NCBI RefSeq assembly: GCF_001010355.1
Contig: NZ_JPLA01000015.1
Coordinates: 17,853 to 81,852 of the forward strand
Length of the DNA stretch: 64,000 nt
Direction of reading: 5' to 3'
Source: Dyella japonica DSM 16301
GTDB lineage: Bacteria; Pseudomonadota; Gammaproteobacteria; Xanthomonadales; Rhodanobacteraceae
Of this stretch, positions 45,479 to 54,809 are shown one piece after another. The number at the start of each line of letters is the position of its first letter. The stretch's first letter is position 1. The notes below the pieces were generated by a model. The model ran no database searches, had not been told where the DNA came from, and saw nothing but the letters and a program-made list of their open reading frames with translations. The position numbers were made by a program, and so were the translations under genes.

Positions 45479-46168
45479 GTGCGAACCATTGGGCTAATTG
45501 GGGGGATGAGCTGGGAATCCACCGCCGTTTACTACCGCCTGATCAACGAAGAGGTCAATCGGAGACTTGGTGGGCAGCACAACGCGAAATCGTTGATGGC
45601 GACGCTCGATTTTGCGGAAATCGAAGCTTGCCAGGCTGAGGGGCGCTGGGACGATGCCGGTGCGCTGCTCGCCAGCACCGCGACCACACTCGTCGGCGGC
45701 GGTGCCGAGATCATGATTCTTTGCACCAACACTATGCACAAGGTTGCCGACTATGTATCCAACGCGGCATCGGCCGAGTTCATCCACATCGCCGATCCAA
45801 CGGCGGCCGCCATCCAGCGTGAGATGCTATCGACCGTTGGCCTACTAGGCACCCGTTACACCATGGAACAGGACTTCTACCGGGGGCGCCTGGAGGCGAG
45901 CGGATTGACTGTTCTGGTTCCAGACCCGGCGCGGCGCGAGCGTGTACACGAGATCATTTACGACGAACTGTGCCTGGGTAAGGTGCTCGAAGATTCGCGC
46001 AGAGAATACCAGTCCGTCGTACAGTCGCTTCAAGCCCGTGGTGCGACCGGTGTCATCCTGGGGTGCACCGAAATCGGACTGCTTCTGAAGCCTGAGGATG
46101 TTGCTATACCGTTGTTCGACACCACGCGACTTCACGCGCTGGCTGCCGTGGATGCAGCGCTTCGCTGA
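45479..46168 (+). CDS. Aspartate/glutamate racemase family protein
   Basis: A 229-residue Asp/Glu racemase superfamily member, similar to RacX/YgeA. Both catalytic cysteines are present: C in ILCTNTMHKV (about 75) and in ILGCTEIGLL (about 186). It begins RTIGLIGGMSWEST, the typical start. GTG at 45479 follows AAGGAGAAAGAGT, an excellent ribosome site. It may racemise one or several amino acids for cell wall or signalling use. It looks intact, unlike its left neighbours. Confidence 0.9.
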   Translation: MRTIGLIGGMSWESTAVYYRLINEEVNRRLGGQHNAKSLMATLDFAEIEACQAEGRWDDAGALLASTATTLVGGGAEIMILCTNTMHKVADYVSNAASAEFIHIADPTAAAIQREMLSTVGLLGTRYTMEQDFYRGRLEASGLTVLVPDPARRERVHEIIYDELCLGKVLEDSRREYQSVVQSLQARGATGVILGCTEIGLLLKPEDVAIPLFDTTRLHALAAVDAALR

Positions 46169-46265
46169 CCACGCCGGTGGGCTAGAGATTCCGTCTCATC
46201 CATAGATTAAGCACTCGTTAGAGTGATTGGTGCAGCCTAGCGCGAAGCTGCCTCAACGTGATCGC

Positions 46266-46445
46266 CTAATAAATCAGAGTATCCCTAAGCGTCGCGCCGT
46301 CAGCAAGGGTGCCGTGGCCGGTCTGATTGACGTTCACGTAGTCGAGCTGTACGTAGTTATAGCCGATATTGTTACTCTGCGTTGCCTGGGAGGCGAGGGG
46401 CGCGACCATGGCGGTGAACGCCAGGGCCAGGATGAGCTTTTTCAT
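46266..46445 (-). pseudogene. Truncated outer-membrane protein (signal peptide and first strands)
   Basis: 59 residues: signal peptide MKKLILALAFTAMVAPLASQA (cleavage about ASQA-TQ), then NIGYNYVQLDYVNVNQTGHG, which reads like the first strand of a small outer-membrane beta-barrel protein of the Ax21/OprF-like type, then a stop after TLRDTLIY. AAGGAG lies 5 bases before the ATG. It is too short for a barrel, so it is probably a truncated gene; a small secreted peptide is an alternative. Confidence 0.65.
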
Positions 46446-46651
46446 GGGACTCCTTGGAATTTGAATTTAGACGGCCTGCGGCTGCGGGCCTGGACCGCAT
46501 TAGGCATGCTGTCGCGAAAGGATGGCTATTGGAGCGGTCTGAAAAGCCAGCTCGGGCCAGGGACTTCTCAATATCTTTTCGTGGAATAGTCTTTCTTATG
46601 CGTGCAGTCGGCTCCATGAGGTCCGAAAATAGGCGCTAATGCGGCTTCGGT

Positions 46652-47173
46652 GTGCGCCAAATATGCATGGGTCGGCATGATGCGGCGACCGCTCGCGTGC
46701 TGATGACGGTCGGTTCTTCGCGACGGGAGCTTGGCGGCAGCGCGCTGGGTAGATTTAGTGAATTGCAGGCGATGTCACTCGCTTACTTCTATGCCATTGA
46801 GGAAGCGATCGTGGCGAAGCAATCGATGCACGACCAAGAAGCAGGCTATGAAGGCAAGCAGAAAATGGATGCTAGGGATAAGGCTGCGTTTCAGTACGCA
46901 CTGGCCCGATTCATGACCGAGCACTGCCTTGATCTCCGGCAGGGATGTCTTCTCGATCAGTTTGTCTTTGAGAGCAACACGTGTCATCCAGGTGAGACCG
47001 ATGAAATGCGCGCTGACCCGTGCGGTGTGGAAAAGGTGGGTGTTGTACAGGACAACGTAATCTTTCGTAATCTGGTTTGTCCGAGCAACCGCGAGTGGAG
47101 TCATGCGCTCCATGTCCCTGGTGCTATCGGAAGAGTTGAGGTAACAACGCCCCAGGTGGTGTTTGAATTTTGA
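46652..47173 (+). CDS. Uncertain ORF (opposite frame also open)
   Basis: 173 residues with a GTG start; no domain recognised. The middle (ELQAMSLAYFYAIEEAIVAK to RFMTEHC) looks helical. The minus strand carries an equally long frame (46775-47176, TTG start, 133 residues, high GC at third positions), so at most one of the two is real and I cannot decide which. No ribosome site supports either strongly. Confidence 0.3.
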   Translation: MRQICMGRHDAATARVLMTVGSSRRELGGSALGRFSELQAMSLAYFYAIEEAIVAKQSMHDQEAGYEGKQKMDARDKAAFQYALARFMTEHCLDLRQGCLLDQFVFESNTCHPGETDEMRADPCGVEKVGVVQDNVIFRNLVCPSNREWSHALHVPGAIGRVEVTTPQVVFEF

Positions 47174-47213
47174 CAAAAATGCAACTTGTGGTTGGCAGTC
47201 TGGGCTGGATCAA

Positions 47214-47717
47214 TCAGTGCGACGGTTTGGCGCCGACAATTGTCGTGGCGCCCATTTCAATCTCTCGTGCGCGCTCAAGAATATCGATGGCAATCTGATC
47301 AATTAATGTGTGTCGAATCGGGCCGGGAACGTAGATGCCCACCAGATCATGACCATGTCGGTCCACGGCGATCTCGTAATCCTGGTGATCGTCGCTGATG
47401 ATTTGCACGTCACGATGACTGTTCATAAATACAGCGATAACGTGAGTCGAAGTGGTCACGTTTGTAAGACTTCGTGCAATAAGTCTTGCCGTAGATAAGT
47501 CTGCTCTACCAACACATTTGAGACCAGGAAGGACAAGCGCATAGGTGCGAAAGAGTGCGTCACGGCCGCTTCGTCGCTTTGCACCGAAGAAAACGACGAT
47601 ACCTTCGTTGATGAGCTGGTCGAGCAATGGCTCTAGGAATGGCTTTCTGACGTGAAATTCCAGGGCAAGTTCACCCAGTGTCTTGGGTCTCTCGTGCAGC
47701 GCTTGAATGATTCGCAT
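47214..47717 (-). CDS. Hypothetical winged-helix-like protein (island)
   Basis: 167 residues, beginning MRIIQALHERPKTLGELALE, which resembles a winged-helix DNA-binding start (about 1-50; LGELALEFHVRKPFLEPLLDQLINEGIV is the expected helix-turn-helix pattern). The rest has no recognised fold, with an acidic/His-rich middle (QIISDDHQDYEIAVDRHGHD). The ATG at 47717 has no clear ribosome site. It may be a regulator of an island gene. Confidence 0.6.
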   Translation of the reverse strand: MRIIQALHERPKTLGELALEFHVRKPFLEPLLDQLINEGIVVFFGAKRRSGRDALFRTYALVLPGLKCVGRADLSTARLIARSLTNVTTSTHVIAVFMNSHRDVQIISDDHQDYEIAVDRHGHDLVGIYVPGPIRHTLIDQIAIDILERAREIEMGATTIVGAKPSH

Positions 47718-47814
47718 CTTGTGCGAAGAATCGTTTTTTTGTGGGTATGGCGCCAGACATGTGGGTTCGGTTCAGATAGGATGGTCGCGATTTCAATGTA
47801 GTGCTTGGATAGGA

Positions 47815-48453
47815 TCAGCCAGCAAGCCCGCCCTTATTGGCGAATGCGTACAGCTCTGGGTCGTTCTTGAGGCCTAGCTTGTTCATCGCACTAATCTTCT
47901 GGTGGCTTATAGTCTTCACACTACGTTGACGCTGTGCGGCGATTTCCGAGACGGTCATGCCCTCAATGAATAGTCGAAGAATTTCGGCTTCAAGCGCTGT
48001 CAGCTGGGCAGTGTTTGTACTACCCGGCTGCCGAGGAAGCGCATTGAGCAGGCTTCTGACTTTTGCGCTAACGTATTTTTCGTCGGCCGCCAGAGCAAGC
48101 AAAGCCATGCGTATTTCATCCAAACCATCGGATTTACTCACCAGGCCCGCCACGCCGCGATCGTGGATGGCAAGCAGCAACCCCGGATTCGCCAGCATGG
48201 TGAGTACCAGGACAGGTAAATCGGGCTGCAATCGGCGGACAGCGTCCAGCATGGCCAGGCCATCCTGGCTGGTTGATGCCGGCATGTTGAAGTCGGTGAC
48301 CAGGACGTCACACGAGTGTTGGGAGAGAAAGGCTAGAAGTTCGTCCGCGGATGAGGCTTCGCCCACAACAGTGGCGCCAATATAGTCTACTTCCGCACGA
48401 AGGCAATGACGGACTATAGGGTGGTCGTCAACGAGAAAGACAGTAAATGGCAC
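47815..48453 (-). CDS. NarL/LuxR-type response regulator
   Basis: A 212-residue response regulator. Receiver domain about 1-120 with FLVDDHP acidic pair and phospho-acceptor D in LVTDFNMPAS, and the lysine in SKSDG; LuxR helix-turn-helix about 145-205 (LTALEAEILRLFIEGMTVSEIA, QRSVKTISHQKISAMNKLGL). I chose a GTG at 48453 because it begins right before the receiver; longer starts at 48546 (ATG) or 48609 are possible and would overlap the kinase start. Its partner is the divergent hybrid kinase. Confidence 0.85.
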   Translation of the reverse strand: MPFTVFLVDDHPIVRHCLRAEVDYIGATVVGEASSADELLAFLSQHSCDVLVTDFNMPASTSQDGLAMLDAVRRLQPDLPVLVLTMLANPGLLLAIHDRGVAGLVSKSDGLDEIRMALLALAADEKYVSAKVRSLLNALPRQPGSTNTAQLTALEAEILRLFIEGMTVSEIAAQRQRSVKTISHQKISAMNKLGLKNDPELYAFANKGGLAG

Positions 48454-48601
48454 GGAACGACTCGTTATGGGATGAGGGCTTCCATAAGAATAGCTCTCGA
48501 AATAGAGCGTTCGGAGATGGTGTCGTGCAATTCGGACAATTCTCATAGAGTGCGGTTGCCAGCGAGCCTTAATCTCACTCTTCGAGCCTGAAGAGGGCAA
48601 G

Positions 48602-51600
48602 ATGCACACACATCGGTATTGTCAGTTGGCCAAGGTCATATCGCACTATTGCCCGCTAGATGCTTGTCTAGCGGGGCTTGCGTGCAGGTACATGTTTTGC
48701 CTGATGATGCTGTTGCTTGTCGGGTTGGATGCCCGTGCGCAGGTTCAGGGGCGCCCAGAGCTGACGCCGCAGGAATTGGAGTGGATTGCGGCGCATCCCG
48801 TGATCGATGTTGGTATTCTCGCCGGCAACCATTATCCGGTTGAGGCTTGGGTAGCAGGGGCGCCTGAAGGCATCGGCGTCGATTACGCCAAGCTTCTAGC
48901 CGGCCGAGTAGGGCTCAGACTTCAGTTTCACTCCTTCACGGACTGGAATGCCATTGCCTACGGCGATTCCGGCAAAGCGGTCCCCTTCGACCTGCTTGTT
49001 GGACAACCCTATGGTCGTAGTAAACAGCTAGCCTACCTTACGCCATACGTAGAGTCTCTCTCGGTACTGGTCGCTCGCAAGGGGGACTTGAAGATACTTT
49101 CAGAAGACGATCTCGCTCACGGCCGAATTGCGGTGGAGCGAGTTGGGAAATACTACAGCAAGGCGATTAAAGATCGATTTCCCGAGGCAACTCTGATTTT
49201 TGCTGAAGACGGGCGACAGGCGCTTGATATGGTGGCCCAAGGAACTGCGGACGCCTATATTGGCCCCTCAGGACATACGCGCTGGCTTATTACTGAGCGC
49301 GAACAAGATGACCTCAGTACCCTCCAGCGCCTTCCCGATCTTGGCACGGTGCAGATCTCGCTTGCGGTTCCGCGCGATCGTACTGCGCTGGTATCCATTC
49401 TGCGTAAGGCCGAGGCGACAGTATCTGCGGATCAACTTGACGCGCTTCAGCGGCAGTGGGGCCTCGATAGGGATATCAATGCGCCGCTTCCACACGGACG
49501 TGGCCTATCCGACGCCGACCGTCATTGGCTCGAACATCTCGGCACCCTGCGGGTTGGCTACGAAACTGACCGCTATCCTTACAGCTTCATCAGTAAGGAC
49601 GGCCGGCTTGATGGCCTTGCTGGCGACTATCTTTCGTTGATGCGAAAAGAGCTGGGGTTGCGGTTTGAGTTCGTTCCCGCTCGCGACCTAGTCGAGCTGA
49701 AACGTCGCGTTGCGGCGAACGAGGTCGATCTTGTTGCCGCTGCCATGCCCGCCGATTTTGACGCGCAAGCGATGGTGTTCAGCCGGCCTTACGAGCGGTT
49801 TCCGGAGGTAATCGTTGCGCATCTTCGCGGACCGGCCATTGCGGGATCGGAAGATTTACGAGGCAAAAAGGTGGCCGTTCGTGAGGAGGCAGGCCTCATT
49901 GGTAGCTTGAGGTTAATGCTACCGCGCACTGAGCTCGTGCCGGTGGCCAGCAATGACGCTGGGCTGCGGATGGTCGAGAAAGGGGATGTGTCTGCCTACA
50001 TCGGGACCTTGCCAGCCATCGATGCGCTGATCCGAGACCGTTACGCGGCAACGCTACGAGTGGTGGCGCCTGCGGGGCTGGACCAAGACATCACGTTTGG
50101 CGTCAGTCGTAACAATGCGCACCTTGCAGCCTTAATCGATGAGGTCATTGCTGGCGTCAGAGACAATCAAAAGCAAGCGATACGTAGCCGCTGGCTGCGA
50201 GCAAATTACAACTATGGTGTACCGTGGGACTGGGTGCTTCTTGGTCTTGCCATTGTTACATTCATAGCGATCATTATCGGTGTTTCCTACAAGCGCATGA
50301 GGGATGCCGAAGCAAGGGCGCGTGCGGCCGAGCAGCGACTGGTCGACATCAATGAAAATCTTCCTGGGGTTGTCATCCGTATATACGTTGACTCTCAAAA
50401 TGCTCACACTTACGAGTACGTGAGCGGACCCACGATGTCGATGTTCGGCATGTCACCCGAAGATATTCTTTCTGGGCATGCTCGACCTCTTGACGCAGCC
50501 ATTGATGACGACGTGGTGAATGCACAAGAGGTCATCGCTCGGTGCTTTCGGCTGAGCCAGCCTGCAGTCGTTGAATTTCGTACGTGGGTGAGAGGTTCGA
50601 TTCGATGGATTCGCGTCCTGGGTGGCGAACCCAAATCCACCGATAAGGCTGGCCATTTCTGGAGCCTGTATTGCGCCGACGTCACTGTGGAGAAGGAGCA
50701 GGAGCTTGCACTGAAGGAGGCCAAGGAAACTGCTGAGGCTGCCGTTGCTGCCAAGGGGGCATTCCTTGCCATGATGAGCCATGAGATTCGCACGCCCATG
50801 GCAGGTGTCTTGGGACTGGTAGAACTGCTATCAAAAACGAAGCTCACAACCGAACAGTCGCACATGGTCGACATGGCGCAAGATTCAGCAGTGGCACTTC
50901 TGCGTATTCTGGACGACATCCTGGACTTTTCGCGTATCGAGGCCGAGAAGCTCGAGCTAGAGCCTGTCGCGTTTGACCTGCGCCTTTTGACGGACAGCGC
51001 GATAGGCACATTCGCTGCGCTGGCGCAAAAAAAACATGTTCGCCTCTATCTCGTACTGGACTGGCGCCTTGCATCGGAATATCGAGGGGACGCTAATCGT
51101 CTTAGGCAGATCATTAATAACCTCATTAGTAACGCGCTCAAGTTCACAGCGTCTGGGCATGTCAAGCTTCGAGTCAGCTTGGTCGACGAGGTCAAGGATG
51201 GGCAGCGCCTGCGATTCACTGTGGCTGACACAGGGATTGGCATCTCGCCAGATCAGCTCAATCGGCTATTCCAACCCTTCACTCAGGCGGAGACTTCCAC
51301 TACTCGCCGCTTTGGCGGTACGGGGCTTGGTCTGACCATTTGTCGCCAACTCGCTCGTAAGATGGGCGGTGATGTGAGGCTTGATAGCAGGGTGGGGCAG
51401 GGTACACGCGCCACAATTGAATTGCCTCTGGAAGTGCTACAGGAGGCCAGTGTGATTCCCGGTATGGCGGGCAAGCGAGCCTTGATTTGCACGCGCGACG
51501 GAATGCTTGAGCTTGAGCTGGCAAACGCATTGTCTGCCATGGGTTTAAGCGTTATAGAGGCCGACACGGAAGAAGTGGCTGAATTTGTCAAAGATGATGC

Positions 51601-52540
51601 AGACATCTATATCGCGGATACGCGACTTATAACGCAGGGTGTCACTATTCAGGGAATTCCAGTCATTCACCTGCTCCCTGATACAGATCCTCGTGGATTC
51701 TATCGCGAGGATGAAAAAGTCATGCTGTGCGGTAGTCCGCTGTTATGGCGATCGACGGTTGAGGCATGCCGTGTGGCACTTGGCCTCCGAAGTTCGAACG
51801 ACTCGGAAGGTATGGTCATGCAGTCGGAAGCACGGTCCGCAAGAATCCTGGTTGCCGAAGACCATCCCATCAATCGCGCTGTCATCGAACGGCAGCTGAA
51901 TCTGTTGGGTTATACCTGCACGATGGCCGAAGATGGTCAGCGCGCCTGGGAGGCGTTAGTCACGTCACACTACGATTTGCTCTTGACGGACTGTCATATG
52001 CCAGTACTCGATGGCTACGCGCTATCGCGCCGCATACGCAGTAAGGAAGCTATGACGAACACCCATATCCCTATTATTGCGCTCTCCGCTAGTGCACTTC
52101 CGGAGCAGGTGGAATTGTGTCGCCAGGCTGGCATGGATGACTTTCTGGCGAAGCCCGTTCAACTAGAAGAGCTGCGGAGAAAGATCGAAATGATCACTCG
52201 TGGCCTGGCCACAACGGTACCCGTTGAAGGGGAGGTTCACGGTAATCAGCTGTCTTATCTAATGAACGTTTTTGGTTCTAAGGAACAGGTGCAAACCTTG
52301 CTTGAGGGAATGCTAAAGGTAGGTCGATCGGACGTGGCCAAGCTTGATGAAGCCATGGCTTCAGGTGATATCGAAATGCAGCGTGACTTGCTTCATCGCC
52401 TCGATGGCTCCTTACGACTAGTCGGGATTACTGTGACGGAGGCCAATAGCACTTGTGATATGTCTGAGCGCAGAGATGCCGTTATAGAGCAGCTGGATAG
52501 GATTCAGGCACTGACCGAAAAGCTTTGCGACCGTCCCTGA
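48602..52540 (+). CDS. BvgS-like hybrid sensor kinase
   Basis: A 1312-residue hybrid kinase. Signal peptide/TM (about 30-48), two periplasmic solute-binding (VFT) domains (about 60-290 and 300-535), TM (about 545-566), PAS (about 580-700), HisKA with H727 (MMSHEIRTPMAG), ATPase (N-box, GTGLGL), a degenerate receiver-like segment (about 955-1060), an intact receiver with D1130 (LLTDCHMP), and a C-terminal histidine (H1265 in LLHRLDGSLRL) resembling an HPt phosphotransfer site. This is the BvgS/EvgS plan with an internal phosphorelay. The partner is the divergent regulator. Ligand unknown; BvgS-type VFTs sense small carboxylates or nicotinate-like compounds. Confidence 0.9.
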   Translation: MHTHRYCQLAKVISHYCPLDACLAGLACRYMFCLMMLLLVGLDARAQVQGRPELTPQELEWIAAHPVIDVGILAGNHYPVEAWVAGAPEGIGVDYAKLLAGRVGLRLQFHSFTDWNAIAYGDSGKAVPFDLLVGQPYGRSKQLAYLTPYVESLSVLVARKGDLKILSEDDLAHGRIAVERVGKYYSKAIKDRFPEATLIFAEDGRQALDMVAQGTADAYIGPSGHTRWLITEREQDDLSTLQRLPDLGTVQISLAVPRDRTALVSILRKAEATVSADQLDALQRQWGLDRDINAPLPHGRGLSDADRHWLEHLGTLRVGYETDRYPYSFISKDGRLDGLAGDYLSLMRKELGLRFEFVPARDLVELKRRVAANEVDLVAAAMPADFDAQAMVFSRPYERFPEVIVAHLRGPAIAGSEDLRGKKVAVREEAGLIGSLRLMLPRTELVPVASNDAGLRMVEKGDVSAYIGTLPAIDALIRDRYAATLRVVAPAGLDQDITFGVSRNNAHLAALIDEVIAGVRDNQKQAIRSRWLRANYNYGVPWDWVLLGLAIVTFIAIIIGVSYKRMRDAEARARAAEQRLVDINENLPGVVIRIYVDSQNAHTYEYVSGPTMSMFGMSPEDILSGHARPLDAAIDDDVVNAQEVIARCFRLSQPAVVEFRTWVRGSIRWIRVLGGEPKSTDKAGHFWSLYCADVTVEKEQELALKEAKETAEAAVAAKGAFLAMMSHEIRTPMAGVLGLVELLSKTKLTTEQSHMVDMAQDSAVALLRILDDILDFSRIEAEKLELEPVAFDLRLLTDSAIGTFAALAQKKHVRLYLVLDWRLASEYRGDANRLRQIINNLISNALKFTASGHVKLRVSLVDEVKDGQRLRFTVADTGIGISPDQLNRLFQPFTQAETSTTRRFGGTGLGLTICRQLARKMGGDVRLDSRVGQGTRATIELPLEVLQEASVIPGMAGKRALICTRDGMLELELANALSAMGLSVIEADTEEVAEFVKDDADIYIADTRLITQGVTIQGIPVIHLLPDTDPRGFYREDEKVMLCGSPLLWRSTVEACRVALGLRSSNDSEGMVMQSEARSARILVAEDHPINRAVIERQLNLLGYTCTMAEDGQRAWEALVTSHYDLLLTDCHMPVLDGYALSRRIRSKEAMTNTHIPIIALSASALPEQVELCRQAGMDDFLAKPVQLEELRRKIEMITRGLATTVPVEGEVHGNQLSYLMNVFGSKEQVQTLLEGMLKVGRSDVAKLDEAMASGDIEMQRDLLHRLDGSLRLVGITVTEANSTCDMSERRDAVIEQLDRIQALTEKLCDRP

Positions 52541-52655
52541 AGTCACAAGCCATGCAACGTAAATTCTTCTGGAAATGCCGGGTTCCTATGGGGCGTGTTA
52601 CTGTCTGAGCCGCCCCGGCTCTATCGGAGGCTTCCATTCTTGAGCGGATGGAGCC

Positions 52656-52976
52656 ATGACGAAGCAGAAGTATTCAAAGGAAGTCCGCGAACGGGCGGTG
52701 CGGATGGTGCGGGAGCACCAGCCCGACCACCCCTCAGAGTGGGTCACGACCCAGTCGGTGGCGGCCAAGCTCGGCTGCACACCACAGACGCTGCACAACT
52801 GGGTGCGCAAGGCGCAGGTGGAAGCCGGGCAGCGTGAATGTCTGACGGTGAGCGAGCTGGATCGCATGAAGACGCTGGAGCGGGAGAACCGCGAGCTGCG
52901 CCAGGCCAACGAGATCCTTCGCAAGGCCAGTGCATATTTTGCCGAGGCGGACCTTGGGCGCCGGTTCAAGCCTTGA
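52656..52976 (+). CDS. IS3-family transposase OrfA
   Basis: 106 residues: helix-turn-helix with leucine zipper, KYSKEVRERAVRMVREHQPD, SVAAKLGCTPQTLHNWVRKA, RENRELRQANEILRKASAYF. Complete. It binds the IS ends and is joined to OrfB by a -1 frameshift. The fusion product would be truncated here, so transposition is not expected. Confidence 0.93.
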   Translation: MTKQKYSKEVRERAVRMVREHQPDHPSEWVTTQSVAAKLGCTPQTLHNWVRKAQVEAGQRECLTVSELDRMKTLERENRELRQANEILRKASAYFAEADLGRRFKP

Positions 52977-53419
52977 TCACCTTCATTGACGATCACAGGG
53001 ACGTCTACGGGATCGAGTCGATCTGCCGCGTGTTGTCGATTGTCCCGTCGACGTATTACCGCCATGTCGCCGAGCGTCGGCGCCCGAATCAGCGGTCGTC
53101 CCGCGCTCGGCGGGAGGAGAATCTGTCGTTGGCGATCCAGCGGATCTGGGCCGAGCCCTTCCAAGTCTGCGGAGTACGCAAGGTTTGGCGCCAACTCAAA
53201 CGAGAAGGCGTCACCGTGGCGCGCTGCACGGTCGAGCGGCTGATGCGCCGCCCCGGCCTGCAGGGCGTCATCCGTGGCCGTGCCGTGCGCACGACGATCA
53301 TCGACAAGGCCACACCGTCGCCACTGGACCCAGTGAGCCGCCACTTCCGCGCCGACTGCCCAAATCAGCTATGGGTGAGCGACTACGCCTACGTATCGAC
53401 CTGGCATGGCTTCGACTAG
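52973..53419 (+). pseudogene. IS3-family transposase OrfB, truncated
   Basis: In the -1 frame relative to OrfA, from about LITFIDDHRDVYGIESICRV to WVSDYAYVSTWHGFD. This covers the HTH_21 region (about 70 residues) and the beginning of the DDE core, which includes the first catalytic Asp (VSDYAYV); the second Asp and the Glu are missing because the sequence runs into unrelated DNA after a TAG at 53417-53419. Confidence 0.88.
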
Positions 53420-53591
53420 CCGAATCGCATGTCGGACTAGAGAAAGGTGACTTGAGCGGCGGCAGTCGCTCGATGCGTCCACTGCGCAGGCGGCAACCAT
53501 GCCTCGAGGCAACAACCAGACACCGAGGCTCTGGAGGTCCACCTTCGCTATAGAGAAGCGCCAACGACATGCGCCGCAATGACAAGCACCC

Positions 53592-54806
53592 TCACCCCAT
53601 CCGCCTCACCGCCACCACCGCATTCAACCCCCCAAACGCAAACGAATTGCTGATCGCCGCATTCACCTTCCGCTCGCGCGCCACATTCGGCACATAGTCC
53701 AGATCGCAGGCGGGATCGGGTTCGAGATAGTTGATCGTGGGCGGCACGATGCCATCATGGATCGCACCGATGGCGGCGATCAATTCGAGTGCTCCGCCTG
53801 CGCCCAGTGCATGGCCATGCATGGACTTGGTAGAGGAGATCAACATCTCGCGTGCATGTGCGCCGAACACGCGATGGATGGCGCGCGTCTCGGTGCTGTC
53901 GTTGGCCACCGTGCCGGTGCCATGGGCGTTGACGTAGTCGACGTCCTCGGGCGCCAGGCCAGCATCTCGCAGCGCCATGTTCATGGCGGCGGCGGCGCCG
54001 ATGTCAGAGGGAGCGGCGATATCGCCGGCGTCCGAACTCATGCCGGTGCCGGCAAGCTCGCAGATGATTTCCGCACCGCGTTTTTGCGCCGACTCCAGCG
54101 TCTCGATCACGTACATCGCTGCGCCTTCGCCCAGCACCAGGCCGCGGCGCCCCTTGCTGAAGGGACGGCACGTATCGGGGGCGAGCACGCGCATGGCTTC
54201 CCAGGCGCGCAGTGTGCCGAGCGTGATGCAGGCCTCGGTGCCACCGACGACGGCTGCATCGACGATGCCAGCGCGGATCATCATCGCCGCCTGCGCAAAC
54301 GCATGATTGGACGATGCACACGCGCTCGCCACCACGAAAGCGGGGCCGGTGATGCCGTGCGCCATGCTCACCTGGCTGGCGGGCGCATTCATCATCATGC
54401 GCACGATGCTGAGCGGGTGGAAACGACCCTGGTGTTCGCCGTAGAGGCGTTCATAGAGATCGTCGCGGCTGGTCTCGCCACCGGCGCCCGTGCCGATCAC
54501 CACGGCGGCACGTGAGCCGGCTTCACCGGCAAAACTGATGCCCGACTGGCGGATCGCCTCGTTGGCTGCGATCAGCGCGTACTCGCTGAAGGTATCGAGC
54601 AGCGCGCGGCGACCTTCGTCAAAAAAGTTGGCGGGGTCGTAATCCGCCACTTCGGCGGCGATGCCGCCGTTGCGCAGCTGGCTCGAGTCGATGTGATGGA
54701 TCGGGCCGATGCCGGACCGACCCTCGGTCATCGCCTTCCACCCGGAAGGCGCATCGTGGCCGAGCGCGCAGATCGTGCCCATGCCGGTGATCACGAGTCG
54801 GCGCAT
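53592..54806 (-). CDS. Beta-ketoacyl-ACP synthase (KAS II type)
   Basis: A 404-residue thiolase-fold condensing enzyme that elongates acyl-ACP by malonyl-ACP. The triad is C163 (ASACASS), H295 (NAHGTGT) and H330 (SMHGHALG), all intact. It is a second, pathway-specific KAS, distinct from housekeeping fabF, because no fab genes surround it; the partner ACP lies 3 bases upstream. Similar pairs serve lipid A/polyketide or aryl-polyene-like pathways, but no others are visible. Downstream (left) an IS3 remnant has interrupted the region, so part of the pathway may have been lost. Confidence 0.92.
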   Translation of the reverse strand: MRRLVITGMGTICALGHDAPSGWKAMTEGRSGIGPIHHIDSSQLRNGGIAAEVADYDPANFFDEGRRALLDTFSEYALIAANEAIRQSGISFAGEAGSRAAVVIGTGAGGETSRDDLYERLYGEHQGRFHPLSIVRMMMNAPASQVSMAHGITGPAFVVASACASSNHAFAQAAMMIRAGIVDAAVVGGTEACITLGTLRAWEAMRVLAPDTCRPFSKGRRGLVLGEGAAMYVIETLESAQKRGAEIICELAGTGMSSDAGDIAAPSDIGAAAAMNMALRDAGLAPEDVDYVNAHGTGTVANDSTETRAIHRVFGAHAREMLISSTKSMHGHALGAGGALELIAAIGAIHDGIVPPTINYLEPDPACDLDYVPNVARERKVNAAISNSFAFGGLNAVVAVRRMG

Positions 54807-54809
54807 GGA

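Larger units (their letters stand above)
52602..53430 (+). mobile_element. IS3-family element, right end missing
   Basis: Left end begins near TGTCTGAGCCGCCCC (about 52602); orfA and the 5' part of orfB follow; the right end with its inverted repeat and the rest of orfB is missing. It separates the kinase from the KAS gene. It is inactive as it stands. Confidence 0.8.
38562..53500. mobile_element. Integrated genomic island (left end defined)
   Basis: The left end is the tRNA-Pro half at 38562-38611 plus a tyrosine integrase. Inside are unrecognised genes, IS110, IS5 and IS3 remnants, pseudogenes, a racemase and a two-component pair, and GC content is visibly lower and more variable than in the flanking chromosome. 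The intact tRNA-Pro expected at the right end is not found in the window, so the right coordinate is only the last IS remnant before the KAS/ACP genes; the element may extend further or its right end may be lost. Confidence 0.6.
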
